From Occultella aeris (GTDB lineage Bacteria; Actinomycetota; Actinomycetes; Actinomycetales; Beutenbergiaceae), in assembly GCF_902703175.1 (NCBI RefSeq), contig NZ_CACRYJ010000053.1, positions 123,470 through 187,469 of the forward strand: a stretch of DNA of 64,000 nt, given 5' to 3'. The notes beneath the pieces are model-generated. The model was given only the letters and a program-made list of their open reading frames with translations, ran no database searches and had not been told where the DNA came from. Below, in pieces: positions 1-6,959 of the stretch (its first letter is position 1; each line of letters begins with the position of its first letter). A program made the translations under genes and the position numbers.

Positions 1-207
1 GAACTGGCGACCGAACGCGACGACTGGGTGGTGCGCGTGCGCCCGGAGCAGGTGGTCGAGATCGCGTTCGACGGCATCCAGACGTCGTCGCGCTATCCGG
101 GCGGCGTCGCCCTCCGATTCGCGCGCGTGCTCAGGTACCGCGACGACAAGACGGCCGGCGAGGCGGACACCATCGACACCGTCCGCTCATTTCTCGCCAC
201 GGGCTAG
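1..207 (+). CDS. ATP-dependent DNA ligase, C-terminal fragment
   Basis: The reading frame is open from the first base and stops at TAG 205-207, so only the last 68 residues are visible. They match the end of the C-terminal OB-fold domain of actinobacterial ATP-dependent DNA ligases: a [15 protein letters not shown] stretch followed by [13 protein letters not shown] and the terminal [18 protein letters not shown] signature. These enzymes seal nicks using an adenylated lysine. That catalytic domain lies upstream of the window. The gene is convergent with soxR, with a 19-base gap. Family assignment is firm; which paralogue it is cannot be said. Confidence 0.85.
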   Translation, partial: ELATERDDWVVRVRPEQVVEIAFDGIQTSSRYPGGVALRFARVLRYRDDKTAGEADTIDTVRSFLATG

Positions 208-226
208 TGCGCCCCACCTCCTGACG

Positions 227-667
227 TCAGATTCGTCGAGGTCCGGGGCCATCCTCTCCGAGCGCGTCCTCGGGGTTGAGGAGGCGGCACGCCTTGAGGG
301 AGACGCAGCCGCATCCGATGCATCCGGTCAGTTCGCGTTGCAAGTGGTCGAGCTGGGTCCGTCGCAGCTCGAGCTCGGTGTGCCACAGCTTCGCCACCCG
401 CCGCCAGTCACGCAGGGACGGGGAATGATCCAGCGGGAGGCTCGTGAAGACCTCTTGCACGTCACTCAGCGGAATGCCGAGCCGCTTCGCGACGACGATC
501 AGTGAGATCCGTCGCAGCATGTGGCGTCGATACCGGCGCTGGTTGCCCGCGGTGCGCGTAGAGGCGATCAGGCCAAGCTGCTCGTAGAAGTGCAGCGCCG
601 ACACTGGGACGCCGGTGCGATGCGAGACCTCGCCGATGGCGAGGAGATCGTCGGGTTCCAGCGCCAT
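227..667 (-). CDS. soxR: SoxR redox-sensing MerR-family regulator
   Basis: A 146-residue MerR-type regulator with a winged-helix DNA-binding region near residues 10-75 (LAIGEVSHRTGVPVSALHFYE) and a coiled dimerisation helix near 85-112. The [2Fe-2S] ligands are present as CIGCGCVSLKAC, i.e. C116, C119, C121 and C127, the SoxR signature. I start at ATG 667 because it follows GGAG at good spacing; an upstream in-frame start would read through the promoter. SoxR proteins are activated by oxidation of the cluster, often by redox-cycling compounds in actinomycetes. The SoxR box at 683-700 lies directly upstream, so it probably controls the divergent transporter and oxidoreductase, and perhaps itself. 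Confidence 0.95.
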   Translation of the reverse strand: MALEPDDLLAIGEVSHRTGVPVSALHFYEQLGLIASTRTAGNQRRYRRHMLRRISLIVVAKRLGIPLSDVQEVFTSLPLDHSPSLRDWRRVAKLWHTELELRRTQLDHLQRELTGCIGCGCVSLKACRLLNPEDALGEDGPGPRRI

Positions 668-682
668 CGTTTCTCTCCTTGA

Positions 683-700
683 CCTCAAGTTCACCTGAGG
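683..700. promoter_or_regulatory. SoxR box in the soxR/transporter divergent promoter
   Basis: CCTCAAGTTCACCTGAGG is an 18-bp near-perfect palindrome that matches the classical SoxR box (CCTCAAGTTAACTTGAGG) at 16 positions. On the plus strand it lies between a possible -35 TTGACC (679-684) and a possible -10. TAGCGT at 704-709 would give a 19-base spacer, typical of MerR-type activation; TATTAG at 701-706 would give 16. The box is seen directly; the promoter hexamers are inference. Confidence 0.85.
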
Positions 701-787
701 TATTAGCGTGCCATCAGGACGCTCGCAGAGGCGTCCGAGACACACTTCGTCCGCCCGACTCCACCCACGCGCGAAGGACATCGCTGA

Positions 788-2203
788 ATGACGCAGGACC
801 AGCAGGTCACGGATCCCACCGGTACATGGCGCGAGCTACTCGGCCGGCAGTACGCACCCATCGCAGCCGTTCTCGCCGGCGGTGTGCTGCTGGAGGCGAG
901 CAACGTCTACCTCACCACGAGCCTCCTCCCTACGATCGTCGGTGAGATCGGCGGCGCGGAGTTCTACGCGTGGACGATGACGGTATTCCTGCTGGCTTCC
1001 GTGGTCAGCTCGATGCTGGTGAGCAGGATCCTCACTCAGCAAGGGGCCGTGCGGGCGTACCTCCTCGCCCTCGGCCTCTTCGCGCTCGGATCCCTACTGT
1101 GCGCGGGCAGCCCGTGGATGTCGGCACTGCTTGCTGGGCGTGCCGTGCAGGGGCTCGGCGGCGGTCTGCTCGCGGGCCTCGGCTATGCGCTCATCCAGCG
1201 AGCGCTGCCCGAACGGCTCTGGGCACGTGCCGCTGCGCTGGTGTCGGCGATGTGGGGGGTCGGCAACATCGTCGGGCCCGTCGTGGGAGGCGTGTTCGGA
1301 CAGCTCGACGCCTGGCGCGCCGCATTCGTCGTGCTGGCGGTCGTGGCCGTTGTCATCTGCGTGCTCGTCGTTCGATCGATGCCGCGAACCTCTCGAGGTC
1401 GCCCAACCGAGCCGGTGCCGTGGGCGTCCTTGCTCCTGCTGACGGGTGGCGTCGCCGCGGTGAGCGTGGCGAGTGTCGTCCCGACGGGTCTCGCCACCGC
1501 GGTGGCACTGCTCGTCGGCGTCGGGCTCGGTGCGCGGTTCATCCGCCATGAGCGGCGCAGCGGCAGGGGCATCCTGCCGAAGGTCACGTTCGCGCGGGCG
1601 TCCTCGCTTCGCTGGGTCTACCTGACGGTCGCGGTTCTGGCCTTCGGAATCGGCACCGAGGCATTCATCCCGCTGTTCGGTCAGGAGATCGGAGCGCTGA
1701 GCCCGTTCGTGGCCGGACTGCTCGGAGCAGCATTGTCGCTGGGATGGTCCGTCACTCAGATGTTCGCTGCGAATGTGACGGGAGACAGGGCCCGTCGCAG
1801 GCTCATCGTGGCGGGACCGCTGGTGGTGGCAGCGGGCCTCACGGCATACGGACTGCTTCAGCAGGATGGCCCATCGGGCACGGTCATCGCCGCGTGGTTC
1901 CTCACCCTGTTCGCAGCGGGAGCCGGGATCGGGCTCGGATTCCCGCACCTGACCGTCGCAGCCCTCGGCAGCACCGACGGCGAGGAAGAGGGAGCGAAGG
2001 CGGCCGCCGCGGTCAACACGGTCTTCATCATCGCGAGCGCCTTCAGCGCCGCGCTCGCCGGAGTGGTGGTGAACGTCGCCGCACCTGACCTCGTCCGCTC
2101 AGCGCAACTGCTGATGCTCGTCTTCGCGGGCATCTCCGTTCTCGGCGTGATCGCCGCAGGCAGAGCCGCTTCGGGCGTCGGCCGTCGAGCTGCCGCAAAC
2201 TGA
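788..2203 (+). CDS. MFS drug/metabolite efflux transporter
   Basis: A 471-residue integral membrane protein made almost wholly of hydrophobic segments, about 14 by eye. It has the family loop near residues 110-125 (LLAGRAVQGLGGGLLAGLGYALIQRALP) and a motif-C-like VSAMWGVGNIVGPVVGGVFG near 150-170, the marks of DHA2-like proton-driven exporters. AAGGA at 774-778 precedes the ATG. It is the first gene downstream of the SoxR box and is followed after 14 bases by the oxidoreductase, so the two likely form a SoxR-activated operon exporting redox-active compounds. The substrate is unknown. Confidence 0.85.
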   Translation: MTQDQQVTDPTGTWRELLGRQYAPIAAVLAGGVLLEASNVYLTTSLLPTIVGEIGGAEFYAWTMTVFLLASVVSSMLVSRILTQQGAVRAYLLALGLFALGSLLCAGSPWMSALLAGRAVQGLGGGLLAGLGYALIQRALPERLWARAAALVSAMWGVGNIVGPVVGGVFGQLDAWRAAFVVLAVVAVVICVLVVRSMPRTSRGRPTEPVPWASLLLLTGGVAAVSVASVVPTGLATAVALLVGVGLGARFIRHERRSGRGILPKVTFARASSLRWVYLTVAVLAFGIGTEAFIPLFGQEIGALSPFVAGLLGAALSLGWSVTQMFAANVTGDRARRRLIVAGPLVVAAGLTAYGLLQQDGPSGTVIAAWFLTLFAAGAGIGLGFPHLTVAALGSTDGEEEGAKAAAAVNTVFIIASAFSAALAGVVVNVAAPDLVRSAQLLMLVFAGISVLGVIAAGRAASGVGRRAAAN

Positions 2204-2217
2204 ACGAAAGGAAGATC

Positions 2218-3174
2218 ATGACCACGAACAGCCAGGTCACCGTGCTCGGTCTCGGTGAGATGGGGTCGGCGCTCGCGAGAACCCTCGTAGACCGCGGATA
2301 TCGCACGACAGTCTGGAACCGCACCGCGACCAAGGCCGCGCCACTGGCCGCGACCGGTGCAGGCGTCGCCGCCACGGCGGTGGAAGCCGTGGCAGCGAGC
2401 CCGCTCGTCATCGTCTGCCTCCTCGACAGCGCGGCGGTGGACGCAGTCCTCCCCAGGATCGAGTCGTCCGTATCGGGCAAAGTCCTGGTGAATGTGACCA
2501 GTGGTTCTCCTGTCCAGGCGAGAGCGAACGCGGACTGGGCGCGCGAGCGCGGTGCGCAGTACCTCGACGGCGGCATCATGGGAGATCCGACGTACGTGGG
2601 CACCCCGAGTGTCATGTTCTCCTTCAGCGGCGACCGTGGTGCTTTCGAAGCCCATGAGTCGACGCTGCAGGCGCTGGGTGCAATCGCGTACTACGGCGAG
2701 GACGCCGGTCTGGCGGCTGTGGAGTTCCTGGCGCAGGTGGCGGTGGGTTACGAGTTCCTCATCGGACTGCTGCACACCTTCAGGCTCGTGAGGGCGGAGG
2801 GGGTCGACGTCGCGAAGTTCGCGCAGCGTGTCGCCGCCTCGATCGGCGGGTATGTGCCGCTGGTGAACGCCTTCGGCACCGCCGTCGCGGACGGCGAGTA
2901 CGCGCCCGATCTCGGCTCCCTGGATGTTCAGGCCGCCCTGATGGACGACCTGATCAGCCACCGGGAGTCTCTCGGCATCGATGCGGTGCGGATGCGGGAG
3001 GTCAAGATCCTGATGGATCGGCGGATCGCCGACGGCCACGGCGATCAGGGTTTTTCGAGCCTGTTCGAGCTGCTGAGGGCGAGCGGACGATCGTCTCCCA
3101 CCTCCACGTCCGGTTGGGAACAAGCAGAGAGCACGGAGGACCGCGGACGGACGCCTTCCGCATCGCCGCACTAG
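2218..3174 (+). CDS. NAD(P)-dependent oxidoreductase, imine-reductase-like
   Basis: 318 residues. An N-terminal Rossmann fold has GLGEMG at residues 11-16 and the NRT segment expected of NADPH-preferring beta-hydroxyacid dehydrogenase relatives. DGGIMGDPTYVGTP near 120-135 resembles the imine reductase subgroup, and the C-terminal half is the helical dimerisation domain. I could not place the catalytic Asp/Tyr of true imine reductases with confidence; the aligned region reads VEFLAQVAVGYE. The last 25 or so residues are Ser/Thr-rich and lie beyond the usual family end. AAAGGAAG precedes the ATG. Probably co-transcribed with the transporter under SoxR; substrate unknown. Confidence 0.8.
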   Translation: MTTNSQVTVLGLGEMGSALARTLVDRGYRTTVWNRTATKAAPLAATGAGVAATAVEAVAASPLVIVCLLDSAAVDAVLPRIESSVSGKVLVNVTSGSPVQARANADWARERGAQYLDGGIMGDPTYVGTPSVMFSFSGDRGAFEAHESTLQALGAIAYYGEDAGLAAVEFLAQVAVGYEFLIGLLHTFRLVRAEGVDVAKFAQRVAASIGGYVPLVNAFGTAVADGEYAPDLGSLDVQAALMDDLISHRESLGIDAVRMREVKILMDRRIADGHGDQGFSSLFELLRASGRSSPTSTSGWEQAESTEDRGRTPSASPH

Positions 3175-3186
3175 GATCCATGGTTC

Positions 3187-4104
3187 ATGGACGTCGACAA
3201 GACCCCCATCCGCAAGCATGGCCTCGTCGGGCTGCTCTGCACGCCGCGCACCGACGCGCCGGCGCCGGGCGTCCTCCTCGTGGGCGGGTCCGAGGGCGGA
3301 CGGCACGACCAGGATGCGATGGTCCTCGCCGCTGAGGGGTTCACCGTGCTCGCCCTCTCCTACTTCGCCGACCGCGGGCTCACGCGGGTCCTCGTGGACA
3401 TCCCGCTCGAACTCTTCTCACGAGGCCTCGACCTGCTCGAGTCGGTCAGCGAGGGCCGGACCCTCGGTATGACCGGCGGCTCCCGGGGCGGCGAGGCCGC
3501 CCTGCTGGTCGCCGCGCACGACCACCGGGTCGGCGCGGTGGCGAGCATCGCCGGCAGCGGTGTGGTCACGCAGGGCATCGACTACGGCGCCGGGCTCCTG
3601 CCCCAGATCCTGCGACGCGAGGTCGCGTCCTGGACGCTCGGCGGCGAGCGACTCCCCTACCTGCCGTACGGGAACCTCGACGAGATCGACCGGCTCGTGG
3701 CCGCGACCGAGCCGGTGCCGCTCGGCGTCGCGTTCCCGCCGGTGCCGACCGACCCAGACGAGCTCGAACGCGTGAGCATCCCGGTCGAGCGCATCTCCGG
3801 GAAGGTACTCTCCATCTGCGGCGACGAGGACCGGATGTGGCCCAGCGACGCCTACACCCGAGTAGCCGTGAACCGGCTGGCCGCCCACGACCGAGCCGGT
3901 GACATCGAGCACGTGGTGCTGACCGGCGTGGGGCACCCCATCGCCGGGCCTTCCGGGCCCCCGTTCACGAGCACCCTCTCGCCCGGCCCTGGCGTGACCT
4001 TCGAGATGGGCGGGTCGCCTCATGCCAACACCGCCGGGCGGGCGGAGGCCTGGCGTCGCACCGTCGAGTTCTTCCGCCGCGAGTTGAGCCCTGACCTGCC
4101 ATGA
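3187..4104 (+). CDS. Alpha/beta hydrolase, BAAT-type acyl-CoA thioesterase C-domain
   Basis: 305 residues with an alpha/beta-hydrolase core. The nucleophile elbow is TGGSRGGE with Ser99. The acid is likely in CGDEDRMWPSDA and the histidine in GVGHPIAGPSG. The order and the SRGGE elbow fit the bile-acid-CoA:amino-acid N-acyltransferase / acyl-CoA thioester hydrolase C-terminal domain; the N-terminal domain of the eukaryotic enzymes is missing. It starts 12 bases after the oxidoreductase and may be in the same transcript. Family is fairly sure; the acyl substrate is not known. Confidence 0.8.
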   Translation: MDVDKTPIRKHGLVGLLCTPRTDAPAPGVLLVGGSEGGRHDQDAMVLAAEGFTVLALSYFADRGLTRVLVDIPLELFSRGLDLLESVSEGRTLGMTGGSRGGEAALLVAAHDHRVGAVASIAGSGVVTQGIDYGAGLLPQILRREVASWTLGGERLPYLPYGNLDEIDRLVAATEPVPLGVAFPPVPTDPDELERVSIPVERISGKVLSICGDEDRMWPSDAYTRVAVNRLAAHDRAGDIEHVVLTGVGHPIAGPSGPPFTSTLSPGPGVTFEMGGSPHANTAGRAEAWRRTVEFFRRELSPDLP

Positions 4105-4134
4105 GCTGACGGCGGTGGGGGGCGACCGGTCCGC

Positions 4135-4545
4135 TCAGTCGTCGCTGGGCAGGAACAGTGCGACGACCGCGGTCAGGGCCGCGGGAATGTAGAAGACGCC
4201 GATGCCCAGGAGCGTGAAGAGGGCGAACGCGATCAGCAGCACAGCGGTCAGCACCGCGGTGATCCGGCCCTTCACGAACAATGGGAGCCCGGCCAGCAGC
4301 ACCGGGACCGCGAGAACACCCAGCACGGCCGGACCACTCAGCGCGATCAGGCTGATCCGCTCGATGTCCGCCGGGGACTCCGTAGCGGCCTGACCCGGGA
4401 CCAGGAAGATCGGCACGAACACCAGGACCACGAACGCCACCGCGGCCAGCACGAGCGCGACCCGGTGGGCGAACCGCCGGGTCAGCGGTGGTCTGCGGTG
4501 GCGGTCGGGGTCACGCTTGCCGCCGACGGCCGGGGTGTCGGACAT
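4135..4545 (-). CDS. Small membrane protein (paralogue of 6522-6935)
   Basis: 136 residues with a basic, charged N-terminus and four hydrophobic segments near residues 29-50, 67-90, 97-112 and 115-132. No known domain recognised. It aligns with the protein at 6522-6935 through a shared pattern: GPxVLxxLxVPVLL, then PLxxxGR, then IGxFYxPAAxxAVVAL at the end. The two copies flank the SRPBCC/ArsR/aldo-keto reductase genes. It diverges from the SRPBCC operon across the 178-base gap that carries the candidate ArsR operators, so it may share that control. Function unknown. Confidence 0.75.
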   Translation of the reverse strand: MSDTPAVGGKRDPDRHRRPPLTRRFAHRVALVLAAVAFVVLVFVPIFLVPGQAATESPADIERISLIALSGPAVLGVLAVPVLLAGLPLFVKGRITAVLTAVLLIAFALFTLLGIGVFYIPAALTAVVALFLPSDD

Positions 4546-4579
4546 GACTTGACCCTATCGATCGACCGTCCCTCCGGGA

Positions 4580-4599
4580 CTGCAACCGAAACGTTGCGC
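4580..4599. promoter_or_regulatory. Candidate ArsR-type operator 1
   Basis: CTGCAACCGAAACGTTGCGC contains inverted arms GCAAC and GTTGC separated by six bases. It shares the CTGCAACCGAA left half with the second site at 4627-4646. Both lie between two divergent genes, and the rightward one is followed by an ArsR-family gene. Binding by that protein is inference. Confidence 0.5.
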
Positions 4600-4626
4600 C
4601 ATTGTCATCCGTGATCTATGGTTTAA

Positions 4627-4646
4627 CTGCAACCGAACGATTGCAG
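4627..4646. promoter_or_regulatory. Candidate ArsR-type operator 2
   Basis: CTGCAACCGAACGATTGCAG is a 20-bp palindrome with outer arms CTGCAA/TTGCAG and an inner CG/CG match, 16 of 20 positions symmetric. It lies 78 bases before the SRPBCC start and shares its left half with operator 1, 47 bases away. The size and symmetry suit an ArsR dimer. The likely regulator is the gene at 5215-5607. Confidence 0.55.
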
Positions 4647-4723
4647 CAGACTCGATTCGGCACTCGCTGAATCGGCCACGCCTCGATCAACCACACAGCA
4701 GCTACTGACCAGGAGAATCTCCC

Positions 4724-5218
4724 ATGAGCATCGACCACGCCGTCGCCGACCTCGACGCAGGCACCATCACCCGCACGATCCGGATCGAGGCACCGATCCG
4801 AACCGTCTGGACCGCCCTCACCTCTGCCGAACACATCGCCACCTGGTGGGGCCACCCCTCGGAGTTCCCGGACGGCTGGCGGGCCGGCTCCCTTGGCCAC
4901 TTCGTCTGGGAGGACCACACGTTCCCGGTCCGCATCGACGAACTCGAACCGCAGTCCGCGTTCGCCCTCACCTGGGGCGATCTGGACACCACCGCGTTGG
5001 AGCAGTCCGCGGCCGCCACACAGGTTCGGTTCACCCTCGCCGCTGACGGCGACACCACCACGGTCACCGTCCTCGAGACGGGCTTCGACCGCCTCGACGC
5101 GGCCGCCCGGCGCGCCGCGATGGACGAGAACACCGGCGGCTGGAACACCGTCCTGGACGCCCTCCGCGACTACACCGCGGGCCGGGCCACTCCCGCCGAC
5201 CTCCAGGCCGTGCGATGA
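4724..5218 (+). CDS. SRPBCC (AHSA1-type) domain protein
   Basis: 164 residues of the START-like SRPBCC/AHSA1 fold. It opens with TITRTIRIEAPIRTVWTALT, followed by WWGHP and the central GSLGHFVWEDHTFPVRIDELEP strand region typical of activator-of-Hsp90-ATPase-like bacterial proteins. AGGAGA precedes the ATG by eight bases. Its stop overlaps the start of the ArsR gene (ATGA, 5215-5218), so the two are translationally coupled. SRPBCC/ArsR pairs are common in actinomycetes; the SRPBCC protein is thought to bind a hydrophobic ligand, but the ligand here is unknown. Confidence 0.85.
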   Translation: MSIDHAVADLDAGTITRTIRIEAPIRTVWTALTSAEHIATWWGHPSEFPDGWRAGSLGHFVWEDHTFPVRIDELEPQSAFALTWGDLDTTALEQSAAATQVRFTLAADGDTTTVTVLETGFDRLDAAARRAAMDENTGGWNTVLDALRDYTAGRATPADLQAVR

Positions 5219-5607
5219 CGCCCCCGCCGACCACCGACCGAGCGGCGCCCGCCCTCGCGAGGCGAGGTGCGCCGTCGGGCACCGCCGTGCTCGACCCGGT
5301 GCCGCTGTGCGCGGCCCTCGCGGACGCGACCAGGTGGGAGATTCTCGCGGTGCTCGGCGACCGGGACGCCTCGGCCAGCGATCTCGCCGAGGAGTTGCCG
5401 ATCTCACGGCAGGCGATCGCCAAGCACCTGCAGCAGCTCGCGGCCGTCGGGCTCGTGGAGCCGGTCCGGGTGGGCCGGGCGATCCGCTACCGCGCCCTCG
5501 GTGCCCGGCTCGGTCAGCTCGCCCGGCACCTCGAGACGATCGGCCGCGGTTGGGACGCCCGGCTGTCCCGGCTCAAGGATGTCGCGGAGGCCCTGCACCG
5601 CGGCTGA
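5215..5607 (+). CDS. ArsR-family transcriptional regulator
   Basis: 130 residues with a winged helix near 30-100: LCAALADATRWEILAVLGDRD, the recognition helix in ISRQAIAKHLQQLAAVGLV, and the wing GRAIRYRA. No CxC metal-binding pair is seen in the recognition helix, so it is probably not a classical metal sensor. It overlaps the SRPBCC gene by four bases. The two palindromes at 4580-4646 upstream of the operon are its most likely operators, giving autoregulation. Inducer unknown. Confidence 0.85.
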   Translation: MTPPPTTDRAAPALARRGAPSGTAVLDPVPLCAALADATRWEILAVLGDRDASASDLAEELPISRQAIAKHLQQLAAVGLVEPVRVGRAIRYRALGARLGQLARHLETIGRGWDARLSRLKDVAEALHRG

Positions 5608-5627
5608 CCACGCGGCCCGAACCCGGG

Positions 5628-6452
5628 TCAGTGGCCGACGACGTCCGAGTCGGCCACGTCCGCGTCGCCGGTGTCGAGGGCGTCGATCCCGGCGATCTCG
5701 TCGGCAGTCAGCTCGAAGTCGAAGATCGCGATGTTCTCAGCGATCCGCCCCGGGTTCGCGGACTTAGGGATCGGCACCGCCCCGGTCTGGGTGTGCCAGC
5801 GCAGCACCACCTGGGCCGGGGTGCGCCCGTGCGCCTGCGCGGCCTGCGTGATCGCGGGCTCGGCGAGCAGGTCACCGGCCTTGCCGAGGGGCGTGTAGGC
5901 CTCGGTGAGGATGCCGTGCTCGGCGTGGAAGGCCAGCTCGGCGCGACGCGGGTTGCGAGGGTCGCGCTTGATCTGGTTCACGTCCGGCACCAGGCCGGCA
6001 TCGAGGACCGCCTGCAGGTGCGCGGGCTTGAAGTTCGAGACCCCGACGGCGCGGATCAGCCCCTCCTCACGCAGTGCGACGAGGCCTCGTACGGCCTCGA
6101 CGAACCCGCCGAACGCGGGCCGGGGCCAGTGCGCCAGGAACAGGTCGATGTAGTCCACACCGAGCCGGGCCGCGCTGGCCTCGAACGCCTGCCGGACGCC
6201 GTCGTAGGAGTGCCACTTCTCGTTGAACTTCGTGGTCAGGAACACCTCGCCACGGTCGATCCCGGAGCGGCGCACGCCCTCGCCCACGCCTGCCTCGTTG
6301 CCGTAGTTCTCGGCGGTGTCGATGAGCCGGTAGCCCGCGCCGATCGCGGTCTCGACGGCCGTGGCGACATCCGCGTCGTCCATCGGCCAGGTGCCGAGAC
6401 CCAGGGCGGGGATGGTGGTTCCGGAGGTCAACGTCAGGGTAGGTGCAGTCAT
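5628..6452 (-). CDS. Aldo/keto reductase
   Basis: 274 residues, a TIM-barrel NADPH-dependent reductase. The catalytic tetrad can be placed at D45, Y50, K75 and H108 (LIDTAENYGNE, TTKF, LAHWPRP). VGVSNFKPAHL and the NADPH-binding PIPKSANPGRIAENIAIFDFEL are present. One odd feature is NQIKRDPRNPRRAEL where the family normally has NQIELHP, which may change the substrate pocket. I chose ATG 6452 because the protein then begins MTAPTLTLTSG in family fashion; the longer frame adds 16 unsupported residues. Convergent with the ArsR operon. Substrate unknown. Confidence 0.9.
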   Translation of the reverse strand: MTAPTLTLTSGTTIPALGLGTWPMDDADVATAVETAIGAGYRLIDTAENYGNEAGVGEGVRRSGIDRGEVFLTTKFNEKWHSYDGVRQAFEASAARLGVDYIDLFLAHWPRPAFGGFVEAVRGLVALREEGLIRAVGVSNFKPAHLQAVLDAGLVPDVNQIKRDPRNPRRAELAFHAEHGILTEAYTPLGKAGDLLAEPAITQAAQAHGRTPAQVVLRWHTQTGAVPIPKSANPGRIAENIAIFDFELTADEIAGIDALDTGDADVADSDVVGH

Positions 6453-6521
6453 GGGCACGAGTCTGTCATCCGTGCGCCGCCCTGGGGCAGGTGCGACCAC
6501 GCCCTGAACTACAACCGGGCC

Positions 6522-6935
6522 TCACTCCTGCCCTGAGCGCCGCCGGACCAGCAGGGCGACCACGGCCGCGATGGCGGCAGGCGCGTAGAACAGCCCGATC
6601 GACGCACCACCGAGCGCCATCAGGAACACGAGCAGCGCCGCACACGCGATGGTCACCCCGGGCAGCCGCCCGCTCGGGATCAGCAGTGGCACCACGGTCA
6701 GCAGCACCGGTACGAGCAGCGGAACCAGCACCCCGGGTCCGTTCACCTCCACCAGCGTCGCCGTGAAGTCCTCGGTGCCCTCGGGGGTGGTCGTGGTTCC
6801 CGTATAGAGCGGCATCACCAGCAGCAGCACGAATGCCGCGCAGGCGAGGCCGAACGCGACGAACTGCCACACCCGCGCGGTGGTCCGGTACGGGGCGCGC
6901 GTCGGTGTGGACTCAGTGTCGGCGACGGAGCTCAT
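6522..6935 (-). CDS. Small membrane protein (paralogue of 4135-4545)
   Basis: 137 residues with four hydrophobic segments after a polar N-terminus (near 27-45, 67-90, 93-112 and 113-130) and an Arg-rich end. It shares the GPGVLxPLLVPVLL, PLxxPSGR and IGLFYAPAAIAAVVAL pattern with the protein at 4135-4545, so the two are diverged duplicates. It lies 69 bases upstream of the aldo/keto reductase on the same strand and 24 bases downstream of the LCP gene. No function recognised. Confidence 0.75.
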   Translation of the reverse strand: MSSVADTESTPTRAPYRTTARVWQFVAFGLACAAFVLLLVMPLYTGTTTTPEGTEDFTATLVEVNGPGVLVPLLVPVLLTVVPLLIPSGRLPGVTIACAALLVFLMALGGASIGLFYAPAAIAAVVALLVRRRSGQE

Positions 6936-6959
6936 GCCTCGAGTGTCCCACTACCGGCG

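Noticed and set aside
4893..6536. 547-residue plus-strand frame over SRPBCC/ArsR/reductase genes
   Set aside because: Spans three real genes in other frames and has only low-complexity sequence.
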